Notes: a model not told the origin generated them from the sequence alone. Numbered from the stretch's first letter, positions 11,934 to 25,400 are shown. The stretch is 64,000 bases of DNA from Siphonodentalium dalli (GCA_032622095.1 CP136064.1:172802310-172866309), one strand, 5' to 3'. A program made the numbers and translations.

Positions 11934-11939
11934 CTGTTC

Positions 11940-13384
11940 CGATCCGATGCGTTGTTATTTGTTAAAAGAATGCAGTTCATTTTTGGGCCTGAGTCATTCC
12001 CAGTTTAACACGAAACAAGCGAAAAAATCTTAGTTAAATTTCCAAAAATGAAGCAGTTAGTATATATTTAAATAAAATTGAGAATCAGGAGGTTTGTGAA
12101 GTACAACTTTTTATTATAAGCTTCTCATGACGTTAATCATATCTTTTTCCTGAAGTATAGTTTCAGCATACATGCTATCTCTTGCAACATGTTGCTATCA
12201 TCGGCCAAGCTTATACTACCGATGTATACTTGTAGTACTTGATATTTATTATACTTTCTCATTCGAAAATTCAGCGGCCATTGCGATCAAATTGTTTAAT
12301 ATGCCTACTTTTCTAACAAACCGAATCTGGAGGCTCGAGCGCGTATCAAACATCGACTCGAGTTCCTTTACTATTAATAATATATCCCCAATGCACAAGA
12401 CCAGTCACTGTTTGCCGATGAGCTATGTTCCGAAAGTTATATTGTCGATATTTGGCTCTATGTATACGATGAGACCAGCCTTTAACTTCTATATTTTACC
12501 TCAGGATTTTGAGGACATGTGATTCACATCACAACCACATGCATTTATTTTGCCGAGTATTCAAACCAACCATGTCTCAAACAACATTCGGTTTATAGTC
12601 ACAATATAAATAATTGATTTAGTCAAAAGTATATCGTGAAGTGTAATTTTCATGGTAAATGTATAGTATGCAAACAACAAGGGTGTGCCTAAATAGCAGC
12701 TGTGTTTATATCAAACCAAAAATGAGGTTATAGCTTCATATCGGTAGATATCGGACAAGGGGCAAAACCACAAAGCAGTTCCTATGTCAATATTCAAACC
12801 GATCACTACTGAATTGGTTCGTCATTATTTTTCATCCAACTGGAAAGGTAAGCTTCGGTCACACTGCTGCTGCCAGGGTTTAGCATTTAGCATTACTCAG
12901 GTTGGTATGTATACTTTATTGCTTTACGATATAATATATTGAACGTTTCCAAGGAAATGACTATCAGGCGTGGAATACATTCCTGGGTTAATTGAGATAT
13001 GTCTCCAATCAATTCCATGCCATCGGAAGTACGTATATATGTTCGCCTCTTCAGGTGTATCAAATAACTCTGTGTTGGCCGACACAACGCGAGGATGTTG
13101 ACTAATCATCACCAGGGGCGTACAATGATTAGCATATGTCGAGTGTTGAAGTGTGGACTAAAGGTTATCCTGATTCATGTTGATAGACACTTTCTCGCAA
13201 CACTTTCGGAATACAAATTAACTCACTACAGACGGCGTATGCATGTGGTTAGTAGCTGAAACATAGTGTATTTTTGGTTTTATGGCGTTGCAGCCACGAC
13301 CCATTTCCACAGCATTTAACCAATGAAGGGACATCATGATGAACTTAAACAGCCTCATCGCTTGAAGCGGAAGTTCAATATGAA
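11940..13384. other. No gene recognised
   Basis: It contains a 116-codon open frame (12,172-12,522, plus) with no recognisable motif or splice context; treated as chance. Confidence 0.45.
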
Positions 13385-13610
13385 CTGATATGGGGGTCGA
13401 AATAGGTTCAATATGACAATTCAAAACGAAATAAGTCCAACATGGTAATATTTGGGCAATAGGTTCCACACAAGCTTATTTACCATGGTAATGTGTTTTC
13501 ACAGTGGCCAACGTCATTCAACTGAATAACAGGTATACGTTCACTATGTGCTAATTTTAGAAGTCCAACATGAACCTATGTGAATATTTAGGTCTAACAT
13601 TTACACGAGA
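13385..13610 (+). repeat. Interspersed repeat R-a, copy 2
   Basis: It contains GGTCGAAATAGGTTCAATAT, AATGTGTTTTCAC, CAGGTATACGTTCAC and CCTATGTGAATATTTAGGTC, all shared with 20,755-20,990. Confidence 0.55.
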
Positions 13611-15300
13611 GCTTAGTATATTGACCGAAAATGGATTCGATAGTCTCCGGTTACCTTCGTTTGTATAATTTAGGCACCTAAAGCCTCCCTAAATAACAGG
13701 GACGATAAAACATGGCCTATATACGCCGGCGCTAGTTTAAGGAAACTGACTCACATAGCATTATTTGGCATTCAGATTTATAGTGTTGATGTTCTTGTTA
13801 ATTAATGTATCTTGCTGGACCATAATAGCATCAAGTTGTCAAGATTTAAGTTGTTGCGTGTTCTATTATTTTTATCCCGGCATAATTATACCTATGTGGC
13901 CTGAAACCCGCACTTAATGTAAGCAGACGAGACTATTAAGGTTATTTTTTGCCACCTGGGTACCTCTGATATATCCGCTAAATCAATTTATGTCTGAAGG
14001 AAATCTCTCCTCAGCTTTTTTTTTTATCGCAGTATATCAGAACAGCGGTGCAGACACATTCCCATCAACGTCTGTAAGATACCGATATATGCGCCAAAAT
14101 GTACTCATCAGTACTGCTGCCTCCATGCAACCTAGACATAAGGTGTACCCGAGGGCGACGAAAGTGGGTTACTTAGCTGGGTATCTTATTTGTGTATTCC
14201 CGTGAAGGAAATAATTCTGGGTAAATTAACGGGTTAGTGGCATACCTGGCAACATTCCGACTGTTGTGTGGTACAGTTAGCTGATGCATGCATATCTTGT
14301 CGGTGTCAAGGTTTCAGGGAAGTGATATATAGCCAACACGCCAAGCGTACCCGATCATGGCAATTTGTTAAGAAATTATAGTTTTTCTCGCAGAATAAAT
14401 ACCAATGCCTACATATGCATATACTATAAATGGGTGCTCCACTGCCAGCAATAGAATGTGCACAGTATTTACAATTTCCGATGAAGTATATGAGTTTTTC
14501 TAGTTCGGGGTACAGTATATACTATAGACTTCAGTCGATATATGATAACTCTGATATTTAATGGGTGGGACTCAAATAAAATATTCCCCCTCCCCCAAGC
14601 AATTTTTTTATATAGTAATTTAGGAGCGTTATTTCGGATTATGCATCTTTATGTGGAGAACGGAACAAACATTTAACATAAAATGTTCTCGAAAGCTACT
14701 TTATTAACTTTTATGATAATTGTTACTCTCGTTTCTGGTTAATGAGACAATTTCGTCAAAGCAAATATGATAGGATATTACAAAGATACAGAGCATAAAA
14801 TTTACCCAATCTATTCCCAGAGCACATCCAATCACCCTCAATAAGGTTTCAGTAACGCTTTGACGCATCTGCCGTTTTGAAATATGATGCACGGAGTTTC
14901 ATTATAATCGCACATATACAATGTAGAACAGTACAGTCTGGTTTCAGAACCATCTATAACAATCGTGTGGCAATTGATCACGACACATAATCGAACAAAG
15001 CAACACATCATTATAACATATGTTTCAATAATATCCTAGTTCGCCATCAGTATAAGCAAAACTGAAACAGATTGTCCAAGTACATGTATAGGAATATCAA
15101 TTTTACTATCTCTGAGGCGCATACGTTTTCGAATACCACAATAGCACACAAATGGCAAAACTTATATATTTGTAGAAATAATTTCATTATTGCTTCAAGA
15201 TGAAATGTGACATTAACCCATTTCTAAATACTAAATACTTAATACTAATTGACGAGTTGTTCCCGTAGGAAATGATCAGATAGTAAGTTCAGCAAACGTA
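13611..15300. other. No gene recognised
   Basis: AT-rich sequence without coding signature or clear repeats. Confidence 0.5.
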
Positions 15301-15511
15301 CAGTAATGCTCTAATTAATCGACTGCTTAACCACAGCAGAATTATGGGTAACTTTTCAGGATTTAGTCGGAAATATGGCTTTTTGCCATTCATCGGAAAG
15401 CTCTCCCCGAGAGCTTTCCGATGAATGGCAACAAGCCATATTTCCGACTAAATCCTAAAAAGTTACCCATAATTATACTGTGGTTAAGCAGTTGATTAAT
15501 TAGAGCATTAA
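15301..15511. mobile_element. Foldback MITE, second complete copy
   Basis: It has the same arms as 6,061-6,268 with a slightly larger centre (CTCTCCCCGAGAG) and a few substitutions (for example GCAG for CCCC next to the terminal motif). ACGTA occurs just outside both ends and may be part of a target duplication. Confidence 0.88.
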
Positions 15512-18500
15512 CGTAGTTCGTTTGTTGAACTTATTATCTAAACATTTTCCACCAATGCATATGAATTCTTCTGCAATTGTATATATTATCATTTTGTCTG
15601 ACTATTGTCTGCTCATATATCCTTAACATCCCTCCAAATTTATAATAAATCATTCCAATGTATAATGTTATAAATGTGTAGGAGAAACCATTCAGTATAG
15701 AAAGGGTTAAAAGGAAATGGTTATTTCAATCTCCAAAATATGCATGTCTATGTAATTTTGAAATTTGCGATAAGATATGTCTATAAGTATATACGAAATA
15801 GTGATATGCCGGTTTATATATTCTCTAAACGAACTTGCCAAAGTCATATATAGCAATGTTAGGCTTTCTAATTTATTCGCGCAAAAATGAGGCAAGTGTT
15901 CTTTATTTTACCATATTTGGAATAGACAAACAAGGATCGCTCTTTATTGCTGCATTATGAAGAGAAGTCGGGGTCCGATTCTTTTTCTAAAAAATATATA
16001 ATTTATAGTTCCAATACCTTTTTTTTAAACTACATGACACGTTTCAGCCTGTGAATATCCACGCGTTAACTTGTATAAAATCGGAAACCATTGTTATTTG
16101 AAATACGCAGAAAGTTTTAAACCAGAAAGTGAAAGTCCCTTGTAACTTTGTTACAATAAATATGTTTAAACCAAAGTCAAATGTGTCACAGTAAAGGAAT
16201 TCGTTGTTTTTTTCCCCCAAAGAAGTGTCAACGGCGCGCGCGGTGCAACCAATACATACATACCATATATATGGTTACGACACGAAATGAAGAGTGTTTC
16301 CTATATTAATATTATTTTTTGCCTGATGTGACGAAACAATGTTCTAATGTTACAGGTTCAGCTCGGTGTAACTTTGAGGCATTTGCGAATTCAGTGGTCG
16401 CCCCTTTGCTAAAATATGGCCTGATGATTTTTATTTAATTAACGTATTCAACATCCCAACACTCTAAAATTTATAAATGTCTGCATGCACAGTTTACCAA
16501 AGACTTGTCGACAAGGTGGAGGGCGATGTATGGGAACCATTAGTCGTAATTATGGGCCAGATATTTCGAAAATGGTAAAATGTCCAATAAAATGTCACAC
16601 CCGTGTAATTGTTAACTCGTGCACTATGTTTGTTCGCATAGTTAGGCGATGAATTTCATCTCAAATCCAGTTGCCCAGAAAATATAAAAAAAAACAATTT
16701 CCAAGGCGTGGCCAGGCTTTCTGGTAATTCGCGTGACTTGACATAGTCTTTAACCATATCTAAACAGATCACATTCGCGGCGAATGCAAGGGATAACTTA
16801 TAAGTGACTGTTGAATGCGAATAATGTCAAAGTTTTATCTCAATGGTTTCGGACGTATGTGAGAGCCTGGTTGAAATGTTTGAGGGTTTGAAATCATCGA
16901 TATTTACTCTTTAAACATATTTAATTGTGAATTATTCAATTTACAAAGGGATTGGGGTACAAATTACAGAAACTTTCAGGAGACCCCTCTCCCGATCGGT
17001 ATTTACTAAATATAATGTGGTCTAACATGTTTGGTTTGGTCCAATAAAACTTTAAAAGCATAATATATAGATTGATGTCCATCGTATTGCAATAATGTTG
17101 TACGTTGTATATTCATAATTATTTACCTTACCGGTACTACGACTATATATGGAATGCATTATATAATATTTCACAGGAAATGTGTGCGCTTCCGTGAAAT
17201 GTGTTTGCTATAGAAACATGCATTGCATGCATGGTGACCAGAGGACCGAGTAACGACATCAATTTAAATCGGCGGAGCAAACATCCTCTATCCCGCTTGA
17301 TATACCGGTATACCATCGTATATAGTGCAATGCGCAATGTAACTTCCGAAAATCCTAGAATGAAATGCTTAATCCGTAGCGACAAGGGTGGTTACACTAC
17401 ACCGTTGCAAATGAACATCCGGAAACAGGTATTGCAGCGTGGGGTTGACAAACAACCAGGGTTTCAAAAAATATCCGCACAGGTATGTTGAAATATGCTA
17501 GGTCAGCACACGGGTATCGTCGGGTACATCTGGTAGGTATATCCATCCATTGTTTGTGATTATACATGTATGTGGAGTTTCGGGTAGGGTTTATAAAGGA
17601 TAACAATAGGGAGGTAGAATAAAAGATAAATGGGTGTGATGCCTGTTTAGGCTCCCGACAGGGTTGTCGGAATTGTTAAGTTAGGGTGTGGTATAGGAAT
17701 AAGTATAGGTTCATGGGTAGGATCTCGGGTAGGTTATGGGTAGAATCCAGGTGAAACACAGGTCGTCTATACTCACTATTAGACTCCCGATCGCGGTGGT
17801 GTGACGCGGCTAGAATGCTTACCTGGGTTTATATACCCCGGCATCGGTAGGCGTATAGGATAACATAGCGGTATATGTATGGCAAGGGAACCGCCAATGA
17901 GCCGCTAATTGGACGGCGCTCAAGACGAGCGACTGGGGAGAACATGTTCTCATAGTTTCGACCAGATGGCTTTATGGCGCCATGGGAGAGGATTGTAATT
18001 CGCAGTGGGATCAGCAACTGGGTTGCCATTTGTTTAGTTTAAACAATATTTATGCGGAATAATTCATAAACACGATTGATTACAAAACATTATATTACAA
18101 ATGAATGGGATTCTGATTTAGGTATGGCAACAAAGTTGAAATGATGTAGGAAACAGACATCGATGGCTCCTGATGTGTTACCACACGTTAAAATTACGCA
18201 AACGGTTAATGAATAAAACAATGAAGCGAAAATGCATACTGCCATGGCTTATTTGATTTGAATATATGTCGACGAAGACAAGGTTAACCGATCTACAGGC
18301 TTTATCCTCTATGAAGAAAAAACATTCCAATCATCAAAAAATTCTAGCTATTTCTAACATGTCGCATATTGTTACAAACGCTCTTTATTTATACCATATA
18401 TAAGGAATTAACTAACACTGAACGTTCGATCTATATTGTTCCTTGCTGAAGAAAATCCATTCATTTCAAAGCAGCCATTTTGATTTTCTTTTACTACATC

Positions 18501-18944
18501 CCGGCCCATTTCACGACAGGCTGTTTCAGACTATTATGTATGTACAATGAACACTACCACATTACGATCATATAGTATTCAGGGCCAGGAACCTACTTAC
18601 TAATGTAATCTCGAAATCGTCGATTCATACGTTTGCATAGCGGATATCTGGAATTCGCGTAGTGGATGAACCATATATTTGTTGCAGGAGTTATTGTTAT
18701 ATATGAAGCAGTTGTTATGGAACTAGGACAGCCATATCATTAAACATACATAACATTTAACTGGCGGCTGGGCTTGGTAAATTGTCAATTATTTCTATGA
18801 CCTAATTTTGAAAAACCAATATAAAATTAAAAAATAAATACACCATCCTTCTACTGGATCAATTGCCAAGCCGACCCGATTGTTACCCACTCGTCCTTTT
18901 TTTTTACTGGAAACTTTAAAATCCTAGATATAGTCTGTAACAAT
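15512..18944. other. No gene recognised; retroposon-type tails only
   Basis: AATAAATATGTTTAAACC near 16,155 (plus) and TTTAAACATATTTAAT near 16,912 (minus) and TTTAAACAATATTTATG near 18,040 (minus) are tail-like motifs shared with LINE 3' ends elsewhere. A GGTAGG/GGTAT-rich stretch lies at about 17,580-17,760. Confidence 0.45.
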
Positions 18945-19860
18945 TCTAATTAACATATCTTAACTGAAAAAGCACCATATTTATGTTATTGGGACCTCAT
19001 CTAGGCCTTAGTGGAAACATTCAGCTATGGCATGTTGCATATGAGACAGTAGGGTGAGCAAAATAACTTCCTTCCTGACACTGTTCTGAAAGAACCCGGC
19101 ATGGATATTTTTTTTTTTTAGAAAAAACATAGTGAGAACTGGAATAATATATTTTCATCAAAAATAATAAGTATAAATAGACTGGATACCAGTGTTGAAA
19201 CTTCAACAATCTTGCAAATGAAAGCCGTTTATAAAATGTCTTGTTAAATAAAAGCGCTTTTAAAATGTAAAACTATTTAAAATAAACTAGATCGTTTTTG
19301 ATAAAACCTTACCATGATATTATAAAACAACAACTGATACATTTAAGCGACTGGAAACTTCAACAGACTTGTAAACATAAAAAGAATCGATAAATGTAAA
19401 ACTGAAAGAAATATAATTGTGAAGTAACTATTAAAGATCTTTAATTCTAGATCATCGTGTGCATGGAAACAGAGCGGGCAACTGTCTCGAACATGGCTGC
19501 ACAATAACTGTCGCTGAATTGGTCATTGTCGTGTTGTTTCGTGCAAAATGACACCCAGTATATCATAAACGTGCAAAAAGACACACAGGATCTCACAAAC
19601 GTGCATAACATTTGAGTGACTTTTTGCACATTTGGAGATCCTGTGTTTCTTTTTGCGCGTTTGAGTGATCGTGGATGTCTTTTGCACGATACGATGCGAC
19701 AATGACAAATTCAGCATAACTGTCATCGGTGCATCGAGTCAATCAGTGAATGTTTTGTATATCTATCAACTCAGATGACTAAATATTTTACTTCCACAAC
19801 ATCTAAAGTATCCAAGTGTGGTTTAGTAACTGCTTATAATTTAATGTAATAGTGGTTGCT
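18945..19860 (+). repeat. Interspersed repeat R-b, copy 1, interrupted by a MITE
   Basis: It shares GTGTGCATGGAAA-AGAGC, CAACTGTCTC, GTGCATCGAGTCAATCAGTG and CTAAAGTATC-type segments with 27,941-28,420 and 58,706-59,180. A 203-bp MITE sits inside at 19,513-19,715. Confidence 0.65.
19513..19715. mobile_element. MITE with 9-bp target duplication (203 bp)
   Basis: TIRs GCTGAATTGGTCATTGTCG / CGACAATGACAAATTCAGC; internal CGTGCAAAA-GACAC sub-repeats are mirrored between the arms. ATAACTGTC is present at 19,504-19,512 and 19,716-19,724. The R-b copy near 59,030 has a single ATAACTGTC, i.e. the site without the insertion. The 9-bp duplication is typical of Mutator-like elements; that assignment is inference. 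Confidence 0.85.
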
Positions 19861-20754
19861 ACAATGTACTTACACAAGGGTTCCGCATCAAAGATGGCTC
19901 TGGTCGAGTTCATTTTTGCACATAAGAGTGAATGCAGAAAATATTTTGTGTATTTACAAACCTATATTGTCCCTGCTACCAAAATTATGTATACAAAATA
20001 TGAGGATCAAAAGAGCCATCTCATTTTAATTGTGCTACCTGTTTTGTTACCCATGTGTACAGTGTCTCTCCTTCGTCCCATTTGTACTGTCAAGCCCCTT
20101 GTTGTCGGGGACATCAAATACACACTCATTAATAGTTTTATCTTTATTTTACCGCATCAGGAATAGATTAACAACGGACATTCTTTATTGATCCATGTTG
20201 ATGAACAGTCGGTAACATTTTATTCGGTTTGTATGTACTTAAAACAATTAGAATAAGCAAAAACATAAAGTCTGCACAAAAGTATAGTCAACGTATTTAT
20301 TGTCCTATATTGATTCCTGGATGCATACAACAAAAGTTAGCACAATTCCGTGCTTAAAACGGCCACGGGTTTTCGTACGAGGCTTGAGGGTTACCGATAT
20401 GTGCTGTGTTGCGTTAGTTATCAAAGATTCTGTCTATAGAGCCTTTGAGTTGGCCACACCTATCACATTGCACCTTTGTCCCGAGAGCAGTAAATGTGCC
20501 ATAGCCATACATAATTGCATGACTTTCATAGAGTACTCTTTGAAGAGAGGAGAAACTGGTAGCTAAGTGGCTTTAATACGACCTTGACATATGGATGCCG
20601 ATTGTGCGGCTGTTTCTTGATATCCCATCTATTATAATTATGTTGAATGCGTCCGGATTATTATCACTTACACTCAACGAATCATGAAATTACACTGGAG
20701 TGCGCGTATGAGTGTGCACACGGAAGCCTGTTTTCCTCGATCAAACCTCAATGT

Positions 20755-20990
20755 GAACATATCTGGATGTCGAAATAGGTTCAATATGAACGTATCTCAA
20801 AACGAAATATGTCACTATTTGAGCAATAGATTCTATACGTGCCTACTATTTACCCTGCTAATGTGTTTTCACTGTGGATCTCGCCATTCAATGAATAACG
20901 GGTATACGTTCACCGTCGGCTTATTTCAGAATAAAATAAGTCAAATGTGATCCTATGTGAATATTTAGGTCCAATTTCAACCTATTTTCA
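20755..20990 (+). repeat. Interspersed repeat R-a, copy 3
   Basis: It aligns to copy 2 over about 220 bp with scattered substitutions. A chance frame of 88 codons runs through it and should not be taken as a gene. Confidence 0.55.
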
Positions 20991-21371
20991 CGAGAATATG
21001 TTGCAGCCCACACGGCGTCTAAATGCCGCGTGACTATAAGTGTACTTTAGCCCAATTGGTGATAACTATATATACTGGTATATATCGTCTATATAATCAA
21101 ACTACAGACTTGACATGATCTTTTTCCTGTTTGTGCCACATAGTTTGGCCAATGTCATTGAACTGGAAATGCAGGAGTGCTGCGCACCTGGATGTGTGGT
21201 TTAATTATTTGTCCACCATATTAATGTTACATAAATGCATTGAACATGAGAATACATAGAAGTTCTCCAACGAGTTATGTTGGAATATGACTTCCGATCT
21301 AAATTTGAAATCGCTGGAGGCTAGAAGAACTATATAACCCAAAACCATGTGGGAATTCAAATCCCAACTTA

Positions 21372-21571
21372 ACTTGAAAAGCCAGAAAGAAATACGCGAT
21401 ACCACCGTCAGTAAACATTCCGCCGCATTCATACAGGTCCAAATTACTTCAGATTTCCATTTCCCCCTGCCACTGCAATTCTCTGGAATAATCTAAACTC
21501 TGATCTGGTCACAATCCCAGACCCTGAAATATTCATTAAGGGTGTGTACCAGCATATTAACTGGCTCAAAT
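21372..21571 (+). pseudogene. LINE reverse-transcriptase extreme C-terminus (Jockey/CR1-like)
   Basis: The frame reads RNTRYHRQ*TFRRIHTGPNY, then FRFPFPPATAILWNNL and DLVTIPDPEIF, ending in a stop at about 21,571. The F-P-x-T-x-x-x-W-N-x-L motif is the usual end of Jockey/CR1-clade reverse transcriptases. One internal stop shows decay. Only the last 65 or so codons remain. Confidence 0.65.
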
Positions 21572-22472
21572 GATCATTCTTTTAACCTAGTGTTTCTTTT
21601 ACTGTTTTTATTTCTCTTCTGTACCATAAATTATAAACCTGATTCTCATATCTCACTGTCATATTTTGTCTGCACACACGCTATCTCCAGACGCGCACTG
21701 GATATAATACCCGAATAGGGGGTCTCCAGTAAAATAGATATATATATATATATATATATTGGATTTTATGAAATGAGTTTCATTAAATCTTATATTTCAA
21801 GTAACGAGTTGATTATCTTTTATATCATATGAAACAAACTAGTGCTTTATGCCTTTTAACAAATCAAAGTCTTTAAAAGAAGCAGAAAAAATTCATGCAA
21901 AAATATAGTCACCCAATTTGCATCTTTGTTTTTGTACCTATTTTCGTTAGTGCAACGAAGTTGGACAAAAATTTAACTTTAATGAACAAAGCAATCATTT
22001 TGCAATGTGTGGTGTTGGTCTCATGTGCGGCTTTTCGAAATAGTATTAATCAGCGAGCTAATTATGTTGGCGCGATGCCAAGTATCCAACGAAGCACGGG
22101 ACTATGCACCACTATACGATATGAGATATACGGACATGTGTAATGGCTTTTTAATGATAGAATAGTGGTTTCATGTGATATATAATGGTATTATATGATA
22201 CCTATAGTGATATTTATTTACATCTAAAAATTCAACAGCTGGAAAAGTTAATGCGTGAACCAACGGGAGTTCGAATTTGCAGACCTATATATAGTTTCCA
22301 ATCAATATTTAGTGTAAAATATTTGGTTTTCAGACCAAGAACTAGATATTGTCCTACTTTTAGTCAAAATTTTAGACTAAAATCGCAGTGAGTTGGATAT
22401 TTTCCACCCCCCCCCAACTGGTGTGTTGCGTTAGGTTCATAATTTAAAAGTAAAGGTTATAACCCGCATGTG

Positions 22473-22545
22473 TATCTGTACAAGAAATATTGACCAAGGC
22501 GCGTTAGCGCAGCGGTCTGTATATTCTTGTACAGATACCCAAGTG
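22473..22545. repeat. Hairpin with a tRNA A-box-like loop
   Basis: GTATCTGTACAAGAA / TTCTTGTACAGATAC form a stem around GGCGCGTTAGCGCAGCGGTC, which looks like a tRNA A-box (TTAGCGCAGCGG). No convincing B-box or cloverleaf follows (GGGTTTTAATC at 22,543 is a poor match). Possibly a SINE head remnant. Confidence 0.35.
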
Positions 22546-22744
22546 GGTTTTAATCTGATCTGAATAGAGATCTGTTTCTATATAATTTACGGTGTGAGTG
22601 ATACACACTCTGCATTATATATATAGTCTGAGTCGCCATCGGAGTGCTGGCATTTCCTTATATGCACAACGCCAGACAATGAGAGATTTCCAGCTGATGG
22701 CAGAGTTCCAGCATCCGAGCTTCTTGATATGAATGTTGGTTCTC

Positions 22745-22975
22745 AGTTTAAATGTTCTATACGCCCGTTTAAAAAAGGGGAACGCATTATTGTATTGGGT
22801 TAGCCGTCCGTCCGTCTTGCCGTCTGTCCGATCGCTTTTGGTATCCGGATGATAACTTTAGATATATAGTCTCAACTGAATGGAATGAAATTTGGTATGT
22901 GTGTCTACTAGCACAACATACAGGTCAAGCTCGAACTTTGGTTCCGGCCACCAGTTTTAACCAGAGTTCCCCGCA
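22745..22975 (+). repeat. Repeat with CCGTCCGTCC microsatellite
   Basis: CCGTCCGTCCGTC-CCGTCTGTCC is followed by TTTTGGTATCCGGATGATAA and GAAATTTGGTATGTGTG. The layout (short-tandem tract then AAATTTGGTAYGTGTG) is reminiscent of the Helitron-like elements further right, but the ends were not found. Confidence 0.35.
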
Positions 22976-23356
22976 TGTTCCCGGTGTATAACAGCCCTAC
23001 CGCCTCACTGCGACGGGTAAGAATCCCCTAATGTGACACCTTGTTTGCCGTGGGTGCATCCGCCAGATATGGCGCAGGAGTACTGGTAGTAAAAGGGCGG
23101 CCGTACCACGTGAGGCCTAGGAATTGCGAATACGGATTAGCTGATGGTCCACTTAAGTCCAACATCTCTTCAAGACGGGTGGTTGAGTTAACTCGGATCA
23201 ATCAATCGGATAATGACGTCTCTCTGCCGTGTTTCAGATTCAATGACTGTTATGTTGCATTGTTCGACTGATGTTCGTCTATCGTTTTTTACGCGCATGT
23301 CTCTGTCCTCGTCTGTGTCTCTGTTGTTCGTCCTGATGATTGTTGAATGTTGAATC

Positions 23357-23850
23357 ATGTATTATAATATACTCGCCTTCTCATTGTGGGAGGTGCCAGG
23401 AGGTTGCTACATGCAGTTGCTAAACGGGTCACCACTTCAGATTTGTGCACCAGTCTTTGGCCCGACCAGCATTCGAAGGGTAGTCGGCTGCTGGGATAGT
23501 TGTCCATTTTTTGCTTTTTATGTGACAACTCAAACCAACAAACCACCACCTGATCGTAAGAATGATGACTTGCTTAGTTCCATTGATGTTGGGGCGTTCC
23601 CTCAGTACTTGGTTCTTATCTTCGATCCGACCATTAAAACACCTGTATTTGTCATCGAGAAGACGCTTCAAAGTATTGCTGGACAATTGAAATATGTCAA
23701 ACCGATCAGGACAGGGCCAGTGATTGGCTCTCTCCAGATTTAATATTCAAAGAAAGTTCAATCTGATGCTTTGTTTACTGTTACAGTTAAAAGCTACATT
23801 GCACAAACGCCAGTCACGGTTGCTCTTCACAACACATTATATATAGTAGC
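23357..23850 (+). pseudogene. Fragment of a LINE ORF1 / gag-like nucleic-acid-binding protein
   Basis: One frame contains PVFVIEKTLQSIAGQLKYVK and PIRTGPVIGSLQI; a shifted frame continues with QSDALFTVTVKSYIAQTPVT and VALHNTL. Together these match the pattern of a domain in molluscan LINE ORF1 proteins (..FVI.K.L..IAG..K..K..R.G.. / ..L..T....PVTV..H..LN). A stop and a frameshift near 23,740 break it. No reverse transcriptase follows within reach. Confidence 0.55.
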
Positions 23851-23879
23851 AGAGCGTTTTATGAAACCGCGATAATTCC

Positions 23880-23994
23880 GCCTCCTCCAAGTCGGAGATA
23901 TTGGCTGGGTTGGTTTTTCATACCTAATCAAGTTCTGTTCTTGTTCGTGATATGGCCTGCGGCTAATATGACGTTAAACAATCAGTCAATCAAT
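23880..23994 (+). mobile_element. SINE/LINE tail remnant, gastropod-type
   Basis: TTCTTGTTCGTGATATGG ... AATATGACGTTAAACAATC ends in AGTC/AATC repeats. This resembles a tail (…GACGTTAAACAA…TCA repeats) that I recall as common in gastropod genomes. It is one of the cues for the organism assignment; a recall-based call. Confidence 0.4.
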
Positions 23995-24577
23995 TTGACC
24001 AGAATAATGACCCTTTGATGGAATTACCAGGTGCGTATTTTCCACGCCTCAGCGATGCTCTTGTTATACACTTACAGTCATAACTTGGACATGAACGATA
24101 TATTATATTGCTGAGTATGCACCTGGGCAGTTTAAACACTTCTTTGGTTCTGCACAGTTCTTATGTTCATTGCCTGGACCAGTAAATTATCTTGGCAATG
24201 GTCATACTTGTGACATTTACAACGTACACCACCCCACAGAGGATGCTACATGTAGTTGTTGATGGCAAAGGTACTATTGTTTAGATAAAGGCTATATATA
24301 TATTAGTTATAACAGAACATTATGAAACCAATTTACTATAAAGCGCTACGTACATTATATAATTTGTCACCAAAATTATTCTCGATTATAACTATTTATC
24401 ACATAATTCGGCCATAAAAGCGGTTTCATAATTATCGATAAGAGACACGTTTAATATCAGCGCGTGCGATGACGTCACATCGTTCTTCAAATGACTTGCG
24501 ATCGCTGCGGTTTTTATCGTTGTTTTCGATGGATATTTCGCATTGCTTCGCGTTTATTTGATCATGTGATAAAAAGT

Positions 24578-24718
24578 ATCTCACACTCGTCCTATTTTAT
24601 ACGTAATTTATCAACCTCGTCCACTAAATTCTATTTGAGCCTCGGTAAACCTCGGCTCAAATCGAATTTAGTGAACTCGGTTGATAAATTCCGTATAAAA
24701 TAGTAACTCATGTGAGAT
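24578..24718. mobile_element. Foldback MITE (about 140 bp)
   Basis: Arms contain ATCTCACA-TCGT, CTATTTTATACG-AATTTATC and TTTGAGCCTCGG, with a four-base centre (TAAA). About ten mismatches between arms suggest some age. Confidence 0.75.
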
Positions 24719-25400
24719 CCTCTATATATACAACCTTAATGGAAACAAGACCTATTTCTTAACTAACTTCCAATATACGCTTAGTTCATTGTTGCAAGTA
24801 GTGCACATCTTTATATCGGTGTACGTACGTTCATATTACTTTGCTTTACTTTGCACATTGTATTGTGTCCCACTGTATACAACAAATAAGCACAAACACA
24901 ATACAACTGATTATGGGTACACAGGAGTTCGGAACACAAGTTACCAAACTCACCAATCGTTGCTCTCCCCATCAGTGATAAAGCGCTTATAGCGTATATT
25001 GGTGTCGAGATGGATAATATATTGTTACGGTATATGTTGTAATTTGGGAAAATAGGACAGTCTCTTCCTACATGTATGTGGTTGGCTATGGCTTCGGTCT
25101 CTATGCCGTCTCATGTACGGCGACTGGTCTTGCCATTGTTCGACAAGAGGCTAATATGAAAGACTGAACAATTTCTACCAATCGGATGTTTACTTCATTG
25201 GTTTAAACAATATTTTATGCTCAATAACATAGATAGTTTGTCATACAACACATGTGTTACAAAATGTTAGCACGCTTGACAACGCATATATATGAGATAA
25301 GAAATGGATCCGACAGTACGCTATATACGTCTATATATAGTTTTCATTTCCCCATCGGATTTTCATATGGGTGATTACTGGTTTATCATTGGCATCTAAT

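Noticed and set aside
12172-12522. 116-codon plus frame
   Set aside because: No motif or context; its residues look like random AT-rich translation.
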